Of a DNA stretch of 64,000 bases, positions 18,412-26,380 are shown piece by piece. The translations under genes and the position numbers were made by a program. Each line of letters opens with the position of its first letter. The stretch's first letter is position 1. The DNA lies in NCBI RefSeq assembly GCF_001650495.1, contig NZ_LWCS01000076.1, positions 124,001 through 188,000 on the forward strand, read 5' to 3'. Below the pieces are notes generated by a model, which saw nothing but the letters and a program-made list of their open reading frames with translations, did no database searches and had not been told where the DNA came from. This DNA comes from Mycolicibacterium iranicum (GTDB taxonomy: Bacteria; Actinomycetota; Actinomycetes; Mycobacteriales; Mycobacteriaceae).

Positions 18412-19688
18412 CGGCGACCCGAGAGCGCGACGTTGCGCGCCTTTTGTCGTCGGCCTCGCCACAGCGCCTTGGGTCCGGCGAGCACTGCCAGCACCTCGGT
18501 ACGTCCCACCGACGGCGGGACGTCATCGCCGAGGCTGCGCGGAATCCGATTCGGCGACGCCATCGCACCGTAGTCGGCGCCTGCCCGCAAAGACCATCCG
18601 AACTGGCGTCGGATCACCTGCGCGGCGAGTTTGCGGTGCACAGGGTTCATTCCCACCTTGGTCAGCCACGCTCCGAGCCCCAGCCCGTAGCCGCGCGCCT
18701 GCCTCAGCAGCGCCTCGTTGTCGCTGCGGTGCCGGTGCCACACGATGGCCGAAGGTTCGGTCGCCAGGATGTCGCCGGCAGTGAGCACCCGGAAGAAAAG
18801 GTCGAGATCCTCGCCACCCTGTGCGGCGGTGCCCGCGCCAAGGGCCTCGTCGAATCCGCCGAGCTGGAGAATCCGGTCGCGCTGAACCGCGAAGTTGGCC
18901 CCGGTCCCGAATTTGCCGACCTGGAAAGGGAACAGCGGTTGATCCACCGGCGGGTCGGCCATGCTGTACAGCCGGGGATCGAGCGATCCTGCCCATGAGA
19001 CCCGCTGGTCGAAGTACGCCTGCGCGGCCGTGCGCAGTTCCCCGCTCGGCACGAGACCCGAAACGCAGGTGACGAACGGAGCGCGGGAAAAACCGCGGGC
19101 GATCGCCCTGAGCCACAACGGGTCGACGACCACGTCGTCGTCGGTGAAGGCCACCACCTGATGTCGGGCGGCGCGAAGACCGGTGTTCCTCGCCGTGGAG
19201 AGGCCGGGCACCGGCTCGGCGACCAGCCGTACCCGAGGGTCGTCCAGACAGCGCACCACCTGCGCCGTGGCGTCGGTACGTGCCGCGTTGTCGACCACCA
19301 CAACCTCGAAGTCCGGGTAGTCCAGCGACAGGACCGATCGCAGCGCATCGGCCACCTGATCGGGCCGGTCTCTTGTGCACAGCACCACCGAGATGGCGGG
19401 CAGTTCGATCTCCGGCGCCGATTCGTGGGTCGCCCGGCACTGGGGAAGAGGCAGTCGCACGAGGCCGTCGATGATCGGAGCCTCGACGAAGGCGATCGGC
19501 ACGCCACGGTGCCGGACCAGTACCCGCACCTGCTCATAGCCGTCCGCGTGGCGTGGCGCGAACTCGATGACGTCGCCGGATTCGGTCTCACAGTCTTCGA
19601 CGTCGAGCATTCCGATCCAGCGCGCGTGCGGCCAGGTCGACACGGCCTGCGGGGGCATCGCGGGTTCGAGCGAGAGCGTCGAGCTCAT
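18408..19688 (-). CDS. GT2 family glycosyltransferase
   Basis: 426 residues. The first 95 residues are a separate N-terminal region not typical of GT2. From about residue 98 a GT-A fold begins (ISVVLCTRDRPDQVADALRSV, FEVVVVDNAA), with the metal-binding acidic cluster D183-D185 in AFTDDDVVVDP, then the acceptor/catalytic ED in GGEDLDLFFRV. GLSTARNTG before the DxD is standard. The C-terminal extension after GYGLGLGAWL is soluble. Donor unknown. It is overlapped by 4 nt at both ends (GH16 downstream of its start side and the membrane protein after its stop), so it is firmly part of the run. Confidence 0.85.
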   Translation of the reverse strand: MSSTLSLEPAMPPQAVSTWPHARWIGMLDVEDCETESGDVIEFAPRHADGYEQVRVLVRHRGVPIAFVEAPIIDGLVRLPLPQCRATHESAPEIELPAISVVLCTRDRPDQVADALRSVLSLDYPDFEVVVVDNAARTDATAQVVRCLDDPRVRLVAEPVPGLSTARNTGLRAARHQVVAFTDDDVVVDPLWLRAIARGFSRAPFVTCVSGLVPSGELRTAAQAYFDQRVSWAGSLDPRLYSMADPPVDQPLFPFQVGKFGTGANFAVQRDRILQLGGFDEALGAGTAAQGGEDLDLFFRVLTAGDILATEPSAIVWHRHRSDNEALLRQARGYGLGLGAWLTKVGMNPVHRKLAAQVIRRQFGWSLRAGADYGAMASPNRIPRSLGDDVPPSVGRTEVLAVLAGPKALWRGRRQKARNVALSGRR

Positions 19689-20509
19689 CGGGCCGTCACC
19701 CGCACCCAGTCGACCAGCATCGTGGACGGATTCGGCGTCGACGCGTCCGGCGGTCCCGGCCAGTCGCCGCCCACGGCGACGTTCAGCAGCAGAAAGAACG
19801 GTGCGTCGAACACCCAGCGGCTCTCCGGAGCCAGATCCGCGGGTGTGACGGTAAACAGCGTCAACTCGTCGATGCCGGTGGTGATCCGGCCGGGCATGCG
19901 GTCGACCCAGTAGGTGTGGAACTGACCGGCGAGCGGGAAGGGCGCCGGCCCGGAGGCCGAGACCTGCTCGCCGCGTTCGGACCCCTGACTCGGGGCATGG
20001 ATGCCGGTGTTGAATTCGGGAGCTTCGTTGAGGGTTTCGATCACGTCGATCTCGCCCGCCTCAGGCCAGCCGACCTCGTCGATGTTGCTGCCCAGAAGCC
20101 AGAACGCCGGATGAAGCCCGGCGCCACCGGGCAGCTGGATGCGGGCTTCGGCACGTCCGGAGACGAAGTCGAAGCTGCCTTGCGTCGTGACCCGGGCGGA
20201 CGTGATCTGATCGAGCTCGGTGCCGCGCGCGGAGATGGCCAGATGGCCGTCGCCGTCAAGGCTCGCGTTCGCGGGCTCGTCGGTGTAGGTCTGCATTTCG
20301 TTGTTGCCCCAGCCGCCCCCGCCGGTCTGGAACCGCCATTGAGGGGACGGGGACGCGCCCGCCGGTCCGTCGAACTCGTCGGAGAACACGATCTGCGGCC
20401 CGGCCGGTTCGGCACGGCCGACCGTCGCAGGGACGCTGCACCCGGCGGCCGCGAGAACGCACAGCGTCACAGCGACGCGGCGCAGCCCGAGTTGAAGGCG
20501 CCGGGTCAT
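19685..20509 (-). CDS. GH16 endo-beta-glucanase-like lipoprotein
   Basis: 274 residues. The N-terminal signal peptide ends VLAAAGC, so it is probably a lipoprotein anchored at Cys24. The GH16 catalytic signature GEIDVIE is exact: nucleophile E153, D155, acid/base E158. Upstream FSDEFDGPAG and GGWGNNEMQTYT, and the closing MLVDWVRV, are typical of laminarinase-type GH16 (beta-1,3 or mixed-linkage glucan; galactan is possible). An exported retaining glycanase inside a glycosyltransferase operon suggests trimming or remodelling of the polymer made by it. Starts and stops overlap both neighbours by 4 nt. Confidence 0.88.
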   Translation of the reverse strand: MTRRLQLGLRRVAVTLCVLAAAGCSVPATVGRAEPAGPQIVFSDEFDGPAGASPSPQWRFQTGGGGWGNNEMQTYTDEPANASLDGDGHLAISARGTELDQITSARVTTQGSFDFVSGRAEARIQLPGGAGLHPAFWLLGSNIDEVGWPEAGEIDVIETLNEAPEFNTGIHAPSQGSERGEQVSASGPAPFPLAGQFHTYWVDRMPGRITTGIDELTLFTVTPADLAPESRWVFDAPFFLLLNVAVGGDWPGPPDASTPNPSTMLVDWVRVTAR

Positions 20510-21177
20510 CGCGACGCTCCTGCGAGTTCCCGCTGGGCGGCATGTCGCCCCACGGGCGGGCGATGCCGTATTTGCGCGGTGCCGAGCGCGGTCACGGCCA
20601 CCAGGATGCCGTAAACCGCCATCCGTTGCGCACTCCCAGGTCCGAACAGGTCCGTCCCGCCCACGAACACCAGGAAGCCGAGAATGCTGACGGCGCCGGC
20701 GATGACCGCCACACCACGGCGCTCGACCGTCATCTTGGTGTTCGACCCCATTGCGACGAACAGCACGCTGACCGAACCCAGCGACATGAACGTCAGGATC
20801 GCGGTCAGATTCCAGTCGTAGTCGACGTCGTTGGTGAACAGGCCGGAAAAGTACATGCCGACCCCGGCGACCATCAGCAGGACGGCGTGGCCGCGATCGG
20901 TGACCCGCTGTACGAGGAAGCTCGCCGCGACCACGGTGACGGCGAAGCCTGTCGCCAGGAGGCTGACGTTCATCAGCGGGTAGAGCCGACTGCAGGGCCA
21001 GTTCCCGACCGGGCCGCAGAACGGAACTCCCAGCGGGCCCAACAGGTCTTGTACGTAGCTGTAGTGCCCGCGCCAGGTCGCGGAGACGATCCATTCGGCG
21101 GTGAAGAACAGCAGCGTCGTCAGCGATATCCACCCGGTGACACGAGGGTTGACGAGCCAGCCTGAGGCTCTCAGCAT
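20506..21177 (-). CDS. DUF998 family membrane protein
   Basis: 223 residues with six or so membrane segments. Hallmarks of DUF998: an N-terminal segment leading to ATWRGHYSYVQDLLGPLG, then SRLYPLMNVSLLATGFAVTVVAASFL and GVGMYFSGLFTNDV. The ATG at 21177 shares one base with the upstream TAA (TAATG). Function is not established for the family; in this run it may be a small accessory of glycan export. The longer reading frame upstream is antisense-like and was discarded. Confidence 0.75.
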   Translation of the reverse strand: MLRASGWLVNPRVTGWISLTTLLFFTAEWIVSATWRGHYSYVQDLLGPLGVPFCGPVGNWPCSRLYPLMNVSLLATGFAVTVVAASFLVQRVTDRGHAVLLMVAGVGMYFSGLFTNDVDYDWNLTAILTFMSLGSVSVLFVAMGSNTKMTVERRGVAVIAGAVSILGFLVFVGGTDLFGPGSAQRMAVYGILVAVTALGTAQIRHRPPVGRHAAQRELAGASR

Positions 21178-22136
21178 TACCGACTCGAATGCGGTGGCAA
21201 TGAATGAATGAGACCCACCAGGTAGCCGATGGCGGTGACGAGCAGTCCCGCGGCGAGTGCCAGCGCGCGACGGGGTTGCCTGCGCGCGTGCCACAGACCC
21301 GAGGGCAGGGTCCTGGTCGTGTAGACGCGTTCGCTCTCCAGCGAGGATCGCTGGCCGCACAGCCGGCTGAGGATGGCCTTGCTTCGGCCCTCGTAGTAGC
21401 ACCGATGCAAAAAGTACGACAAGGTCGCACGATTCCTTGGGACCTCGTGCGCCACGGCGAAACGTGTCTGCCGCACGATCCGAGCCTGCGGGTTTCGGCG
21501 GATGAGCTCGATGCCCATCATGGTTTCCTCGCAGCCTGTCGGGAGAGCACCGACGCGGCCGAGCCGGTCACTGAATCCACCGATGGCGGCGAGGTTCTCA
21601 CGGCGGACGGCCATCGCGGCACCTATCGGATTTCGGATCTGCGCGCCGTCCGACGGCAGTCCCCGGTAGTCGCAGCCGACGACCCATCCGAATTCCGGCG
21701 GGAACCACGTCGGCCGGGAGCCGGATTGCCAGGAGGGATGGACCGCTCCTCCCAGTGCGGTGATTCCGGCGTCGGCGAACGACGAACGCACGCATGCGAG
21801 CGCGTCCGGATAGAGCACGGCGTCATCGTCCAGAAACACGACCACGTCATTAGAGGCCGCGTCGAGTCCGGTATTGCGGGCGCCCGAAAGACCGCGTCGA
21901 AAGCGGTTCTTCATGACGTGCAGCCGGTCACCGTAGCTGGTCCGGAGCTCTCGATGGAGGTCGTCGTTGCCGTCGACGACGAGGATCAGTTCGTCACCGT
22001 CCGCCAGTTGGGCCAGTGCCGCATCAGCGGCGGCTGTCAGACTCCGACGGCGTTGCTCGGTGTAACAGCAGATCACCACGCTGACGGAGATCACGGCGGA
22101 GCATCTTTGCTCGCGCAGAACGCAGGGCGCAGCCAC
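21177..22136 (-). CDS. GT2 family glycosyltransferase with C-terminal membrane segment
   Basis: 319 residues if the GTG at 22136 is used. The GT-A domain begins around residue 16 (ISVSVVICCYTEQR), with VVDGNDD, GLSGARNTG, then the acidic cluster D103-D105 in VFLDDDAVLYPD, and a catalytic-site region GCEETMMGIEL. A single hydrophobic helix near the C-terminus (LALAAGLLVTAIGYLVGLIHSL) probably anchors it to the membrane. The GTG start shares its first base with the TAG of the preceding gene. A second GTG at 22094 fits the GT2 fold start and cannot be excluded. Confidence 0.83.
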   Translation of the reverse strand: MAAPCVLREQRCSAVISVSVVICCYTEQRRRSLTAAADAALAQLADGDELILVVDGNDDLHRELRTSYGDRLHVMKNRFRRGLSGARNTGLDAASNDVVVFLDDDAVLYPDALACVRSSFADAGITALGGAVHPSWQSGSRPTWFPPEFGWVVGCDYRGLPSDGAQIRNPIGAAMAVRRENLAAIGGFSDRLGRVGALPTGCEETMMGIELIRRNPQARIVRQTRFAVAHEVPRNRATLSYFLHRCYYEGRSKAILSRLCGQRSSLESERVYTTRTLPSGLWHARRQPRRALALAAGLLVTAIGYLVGLIHSLPPHSSR

Positions 22137-22963
22137 TATGCCCGGCCGGCGTGCGCGACGGTCCGCGCCGCTCGGTGTTCGCGGCGCTCGCGGCCGATGG
22201 TGCGCAACACACGCAGGCCGTCGGAGACGGCGTTGAGGTTGCTGCGCCCGTAGATCCGCTTGCCTTCGAAGCTGCCGACCTCACGAATGGACCAGCCGCT
22301 GCGGGCCGCCCGTACGTTGATGACGGTCTCGATCTCGAAGCCGTCCCCCCACTGCGCCTCGGCCAGCTCGACCGGGGGCAGATCGAGGGAATCGAGGTTG
22401 CGCCGCCAGAAGGCGTTGTAGCCGTAGCAGAGATCACTGAATTCGGTCTTGAACAGCCAGTTGACGAGCCCATTGAGACCCTTGTTGCCCAGCCGACGGA
22501 AGTGGGTGATGTCGTCACTGCCGCCGCCGCGTGAGAATCGGCTGCCTTTCGCGAGGTCCGCGCCGTCGACGAGGGCGGCGACGAAAAGCGGGATCTCTGC
22601 GGGATCGGTCGAGCCGTCGCCGTCGATCATCACGATGATGTCGCCGGTCGCGGCGAGGAAGCCACACGCCAGCGCGTTGCCCTTTCCGGCCCTTGTCTGC
22701 TCGATGATCGTCGCGTCGGGCCACAGTTGGCGGGCGACCTCGGGGGTGCCGTCGACCGACCCCCCATCGATCACCACGATCTGGTCCACCGGCGGCATCC
22801 GCTTCGCCACATACGGCAGATTCCTGGCCTCATTCCTGGTGGGAAGCACCACCGTCACAGTCGGTGCGTTCGCCGGCGCGGATCCCGATTCGCGACAGCC
22901 GGGCGACAGAGTGCTGACATCGGACGTCGCGGGCCGCAAAGCCTCCGGGGCAATATCCGTCAC
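22136..22963 (-). CDS. DPM1/GtrB-like GT2 polyprenyl-phosphate sugar transferase candidate
   Basis: 275 residues. After an about 33-residue leader the GT2 fold starts TVTVVLPTRNEARNLPYV, with QIVVIDGGSVDGT, EQTRAGKGNALACG and the metal motif D114-G-D116 in VMIDGDGSTD. This sequence pattern is that of dolichol/polyprenyl-phosphate hexose synthases and related soluble enzymes; no C-terminal membrane domain is present. GTG 22963 was chosen because AAGGAG lies 9 nt before it; upstream codons in frame have no comparable site. It is the first gene of the seven-gene run and likely supplies a lipid-linked sugar donor. Confidence 0.82.
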   Translation of the reverse strand: MTDIAPEALRPATSDVSTLSPGCRESGSAPANAPTVTVVLPTRNEARNLPYVAKRMPPVDQIVVIDGGSVDGTPEVARQLWPDATIIEQTRAGKGNALACGFLAATGDIIVMIDGDGSTDPAEIPLFVAALVDGADLAKGSRFSRGGGSDDITHFRRLGNKGLNGLVNWLFKTEFSDLCYGYNAFWRRNLDSLDLPPVELAEAQWGDGFEIETVINVRAARSGWSIREVGSFEGKRIYGRSNLNAVSDGLRVLRTIGRERREHRAARTVAHAGRA

Positions 22964-23420
22964 GTCGCGGGTCTCCTTTTGGCTTCCACACATCGGCACT
23001 CTGAGTCGGGAGGATCGGTGCGCCCAACTGACGTTGCCATCAATATTGGGCATTACCGTAACTGGAGAGCACGTTAGCGAACACAGAGGCTTTTTGCCAC
23101 CCTCAAAGTTTGCGGTATGACCAGCGTCACATTCTTGCGTGTTCTAAGTAAATGTCTGCTGGCACCACCCATAGCGCCCAGGAGCACTTTACGTGCTGAA
23201 ATACGTCGCCATTGGAAGTGGAGATGTCCGCCGGCAGTGCACCGAGGGCAGCGCAACACCGTCTGGCACGGACGTACGACAATCGGTTGCAGCGCGAAAA
23301 GTGACATTCAATAGTCATTTTTAGCAACGCAACTTCTGGTTAGCCCTTCTCGCACCACCGCGTCAATTTCGCGAATGAGCCGACGACGACCGCCGGTCAC
23401 ATCAGCGGCGCAGCACGCTC
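22964..23420. promoter_or_regulatory. 457-nt AT-richer intergenic region upstream of the glycan run
   Basis: No convincing gene on either strand. Clearly lower GC than the surroundings, especially 23040-23340. It contains a small hairpin at 23086-23104 (GAGGC, five T, GCCAC, CCTC) and several A/T-rich stretches. It must hold the promoter of the leftward operon, since the gene at its right edge ends there on the same strand. Its low GC also suits nucleoid-protein (Lsr2-type) binding, which is inference only. Confidence 0.5.
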
Positions 23421-24449
23421 TCAGGGCGCGGCGGGCTCCAACTGCGCGTCTCCCATAACCCCGTGGTGGTCAGAACCCGGAAGGTCGACGCGGACGAACG
23501 ACAACGGAATGGCGCCGCGGGTCAGAATCCTGTCGATCGCGAGCACCGCCGGGAACCAGCGATCCGCCGGAAAAGTGGGCACGATTCCCGAGCCGAGATA
23601 CTCGGCGGCGTCGACAAGCGCTACCCCGTCCCTGCCGCCCGTGCTCAGCAGGCGCCGGTAGCGCTCATGGTCGTAGGTCGAATTGAAATCGGCTCCGATG
23701 ATGAGCGGTTGCTCTTCCTCGGCCAAGATCGCACCGATCTTCTCCAATTCCGCAGCCCACCGCCACGCCGGCTCCGGATAGGGCGGGAGTGGGTGAAGTG
23801 CGTACACCGCGACCGGTCCCGCGCCCGGGGGTCGGATCGTCGCGCGAAGGTTGCTGTGTTGCAAACCGGGCAGTTCGGCTGTGTCCGTAAGGGGGTAGCG
23901 CGAATAGATGCCCTCGCCACCGCCGCCGTAGCGCGGGTACAGGTACGAATACGGCAGCCATTGCTCGATGCCGGCTGCCGTCAGCTTTTCGGCGGCCGCA
24001 CCGGTCAGCTCGGCGACCGTGAGAACGTCGACCCGGCTGTCTCGAACCAGATCCACCACGGCCCGGGAGTCGGCCTCGCCGAGCCGGAGATTGGCCTGCA
24101 GCAGCCTGATTCTCGGCGCTTCGGCGGACGAACTCGGGTGCTGGCCGACATACAGGGGTAGCTGCGATCCCACCCCCACCACGACGATCATCAGCGCGGC
24201 CAGGGCCGCGAACCACAACCGCGTCACCGCGAGACCCACCGCGGTCACCACTGCGAGCACCACGAAAAGCGGAGTGAAGGAAGCAAGCAACGTCACGGCG
24301 GTACTCACAGGACCGACGAAATGGGCCGCCACGCCGACACCTGCGCAGATCGAGGAGCCGAAACCCACCACGCGGATCAGCGTTCTGAACGGACGGTGGG
24401 GTCGTGTCGGTGGCGCGTCGGCCGAAGTCGGGGTCAGGCCATCCGTCAC
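23421..24449 (-). CDS. Endonuclease/exonuclease/phosphatase-fold membrane protein
   Basis: 342 residues. About three N-terminal membrane segments (between residues 25 and 100) are followed by an extracytoplasmic EEP domain: LLQANLRLGEAD (metal-site Asn), VLTVAELTG (Glu), ALHPLPP, LIIGADFNST and the closing SDHHGVMG with catalytic Asp-His. The topology is like YafD-type proteins; the EEP fold cleaves phosphodiesters in nucleic acids, sphingolipids or phosphoinositides, and the substrate here is unknown. The GTG start overlaps the isomerase stop by 4 nt. Confidence 0.8.
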   Translation of the reverse strand: MTDGLTPTSADAPPTRPHRPFRTLIRVVGFGSSICAGVGVAAHFVGPVSTAVTLLASFTPLFVVLAVVTAVGLAVTRLWFAALAALMIVVVGVGSQLPLYVGQHPSSSAEAPRIRLLQANLRLGEADSRAVVDLVRDSRVDVLTVAELTGAAAEKLTAAGIEQWLPYSYLYPRYGGGGEGIYSRYPLTDTAELPGLQHSNLRATIRPPGAGPVAVYALHPLPPYPEPAWRWAAELEKIGAILAEEEQPLIIGADFNSTYDHERYRRLLSTGGRDGVALVDAAEYLGSGIVPTFPADRWFPAVLAIDRILTRGAIPLSFVRVDLPGSDHHGVMGDAQLEPAAP

Positions 24450-25288
24450 GCAGACAATTGTGGCCGACCAGCGTCGGCACGTGCCACGATGTCACGGGCC
24501 GCCCGCAGGGCGGCGCCGGCCCGCACACCAGGCGGCGCCTTCCACTCGATAGGCGCCTCGACACTTGCGGGCACCGTGGGCAATGCCTGGAGCAACGCCA
24601 CCAGATCGATGCAGCCCTCGCCGGGGAACAGCCGCGCCTTGCGGCCCTGATGGCGCAACTCGTCGATCGATGTCGGCCGGGGCAGCACCGCGTCGCAAAT
24701 CTGCACGTACCTCGTCCACTCCGCAGGCAGCGCCCGCAGATCCTCGGGCGTGGCCAACGCTCGGTCGTAATGAAGTGCATCGACCAGCACACCGACTGGG
24801 CTGCCCGTGCAGCGGCGGATGATCTCGCATGCCTCCCCGAGATCGTGGACGTCGGTCCACGGCATCGGTTCGAGGTTCGGGGACATACCGAATTCCTGTG
24901 CGAAGAGCCCGAGTTCGGCCAGATTGTCAGCGAGACGCCGATGGTCCGGATCGTTGCCGGTCACCAGGATCTGCTGGGCACCCAGGTAGGCGCCCGTCTC
25001 CAGGAACGCACCGAAGTGATCGCGCACCTTGGTGTCCGGGCGAAGGCGGAGCACCTCGATGTCCAGGAGGATCAGTCCGGTGTCCTCGAGCCGCTGCCGC
25101 GTTTCGCGGATCATCGGCGTGGACCCGATCGTCGGAAGCACCGATTCTTCCTCGGTGGCCCGGATCAATCTCAGACCGACAGCGTCGTAGCCGGCCTCGG
25201 CAGCACATGCCACGAGTTCTGGCGGGCTTAGTTCCAGAACGGTCAACGGGGCCAGCGAGATCGGCCGATGGCCGGACGGAGCCCTCAC
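24446..25288 (-). CDS. Sugar phosphate isomerase/epimerase-like TIM barrel protein
   Basis: 280 residues of the xylose-isomerase-like (AP endonuclease 2) superfamily. LAPLTVLELSPPELVACAAEAGYDAVGL opens the barrel; metal-ligand-type acidic and His residues appear in LLDIEVLRL, NLEPMPWTDV, VLVDALHYDR and FPGEGCIDL. Relatives isomerise or epimerise sugars, inositols or shikimate-type compounds (dehydroshikimate dehydratase, IolE/IolI-like); the substrate cannot be assigned. The GTG start has an AGAGGA box 5 nt away. It forms a two-gene unit with the EEP membrane protein and diverges from the LipH-like gene across 109 nt. Confidence 0.78.
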   Translation of the reverse strand: MRAPSGHRPISLAPLTVLELSPPELVACAAEAGYDAVGLRLIRATEEESVLPTIGSTPMIRETRQRLEDTGLILLDIEVLRLRPDTKVRDHFGAFLETGAYLGAQQILVTGNDPDHRRLADNLAELGLFAQEFGMSPNLEPMPWTDVHDLGEACEIIRRCTGSPVGVLVDALHYDRALATPEDLRALPAEWTRYVQICDAVLPRPTSIDELRHQGRKARLFPGEGCIDLVALLQALPTVPASVEAPIEWKAPPGVRAGAALRAARDIVARADAGRPQLSA

Positions 25289-25397
25289 GGCGATCCTCTC
25301 TTCCTACGGTTGCGTCGATTGTCGAGGATGCGCGGCTGTCGTAGGGGCCTACGTCCGGCAGCTTGAGGCCGGGGAGGGGGTGCGTACGGTGTGTGCC

Positions 25398-26315
25398 ATG
25401 GCTCCCCTTGATCCCGTGCTCCAGCAGGTCCTCGAGGTTGTTCCGTTCCAGCTCACGACCGACGGCGGACCCGAGCAGGCCCGGCAGCGATTCAACGATC
25501 TCCCGCGTAGCCCGATCCTCCCCGAGGTCGAGGCGCACGACCGCACCATCGAGGGTCCGGGCGGCCCGCTCGCCGTACGCATCTACCGCCCGTCGTCGGA
25601 CGCTCCGGCACTGCCCGCGGTGGTCTTCATCCATGGCGGCGGGTGGACTGTCGGAGACCTCGAAACCTATGACGGACAGGCGCGCATGCACGCCGTCGGC
25701 GCCGACGCTGTCGTGGTCGCGGTCGACTACCGGCTCGCGCCCGAACACCCGTTCCCCGCCGCGGTGGAAGACGTGTGGGCAGCCGCAGAGTGGCTGGCGG
25801 CGAGCGGGGCGGAGATCGGTGTGGACGCCAGCCGCATCGCGGTCGCCGGTGATTCCGCGGGCGGAAATCTGGCCGCTGTCGTCGCCCAATCGGCCCGAGA
25901 CGCGGGGATTCCCTTGCGCTTTCAGCTGCTGTGGTATCCCTCGACGACGTTCGACACCTCGCTGCCGTCCTTCTCCGAGAACGCCGACGCGCCAATCCTG
26001 GACCTCGCGTCGTGCAAGGGCTTCAGCCGTTGGTACGTCGGCGACCTCGACCTGACTGATCCGCCCGTCACCCTGGTCCCGGCGCTCGGCGACCTGTCTG
26101 GACTGCCCCCCGCCTACATCGCCGTCGCAGGGCACGACCCGCTGCGCGACGACGGCGTCCGCTACGCGGAATTGCTGGCCGCCGCGGGGGTGCCGGTCGA
26201 ACTCCACAACGCCGAGACTCTGGTCCACGGCTACCTCGGCTACGCAGGAATCGTGCCCGCCGCGACCGAGGCCACCGAGCGCGGTCTCCAGGCGTTGCGC
26301 GCGGCGTTGGCGTAA
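25398..26315 (+). CDS. LipH-like alpha/beta hydrolase (HSL family esterase)
   Basis: 305-residue carboxylesterase. The oxyanion motif HGGGW begins at H79, the nucleophile is S153 in GDSAGG, and the acid and histidine are in AGHDPLRDD and ETLVHGYLG, so the triad is complete. No signal peptide, so it should be cytosolic. It corresponds in place to LipH/LipI (Rv1399c/Rv1400c), short-chain acyl esterases. ATG 25398 was chosen because the family begins a few residues before LDPVLQQVL; an in-frame GTG six codons earlier is less likely. It is followed after 65 nt by a Baeyer-Villiger monooxygenase whose ester products it could hydrolyse. Confidence 0.9.
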   Translation: MAPLDPVLQQVLEVVPFQLTTDGGPEQARQRFNDLPRSPILPEVEAHDRTIEGPGGPLAVRIYRPSSDAPALPAVVFIHGGGWTVGDLETYDGQARMHAVGADAVVVAVDYRLAPEHPFPAAVEDVWAAAEWLAASGAEIGVDASRIAVAGDSAGGNLAAVVAQSARDAGIPLRFQLLWYPSTTFDTSLPSFSENADAPILDLASCKGFSRWYVGDLDLTDPPVTLVPALGDLSGLPPAYIAVAGHDPLRDDGVRYAELLAAAGVPVELHNAETLVHGYLGYAGIVPAATEATERGLQALRAALA

Positions 26316-26380
26316 GTAGCGACGTCAAAGGCGGCGAATACAGGCCCGGGTCGCGTTATGGTCGTATCCGGGGAGGTCGC

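Noticed and set aside
22964..23120. Possible c-di-GMP (GEMM) riboswitch ahead of the glycan operon
   Set aside because: GGCAAAAAGCC and neighbouring bases resemble it only loosely; the core tetraloop receptor and paired segments are not there.
23117..23314. 65-codon plus-strand frame in the AT-richer intergenic region
   Set aside because: No ribosome site, unlike codon use, and no recognisable protein features.
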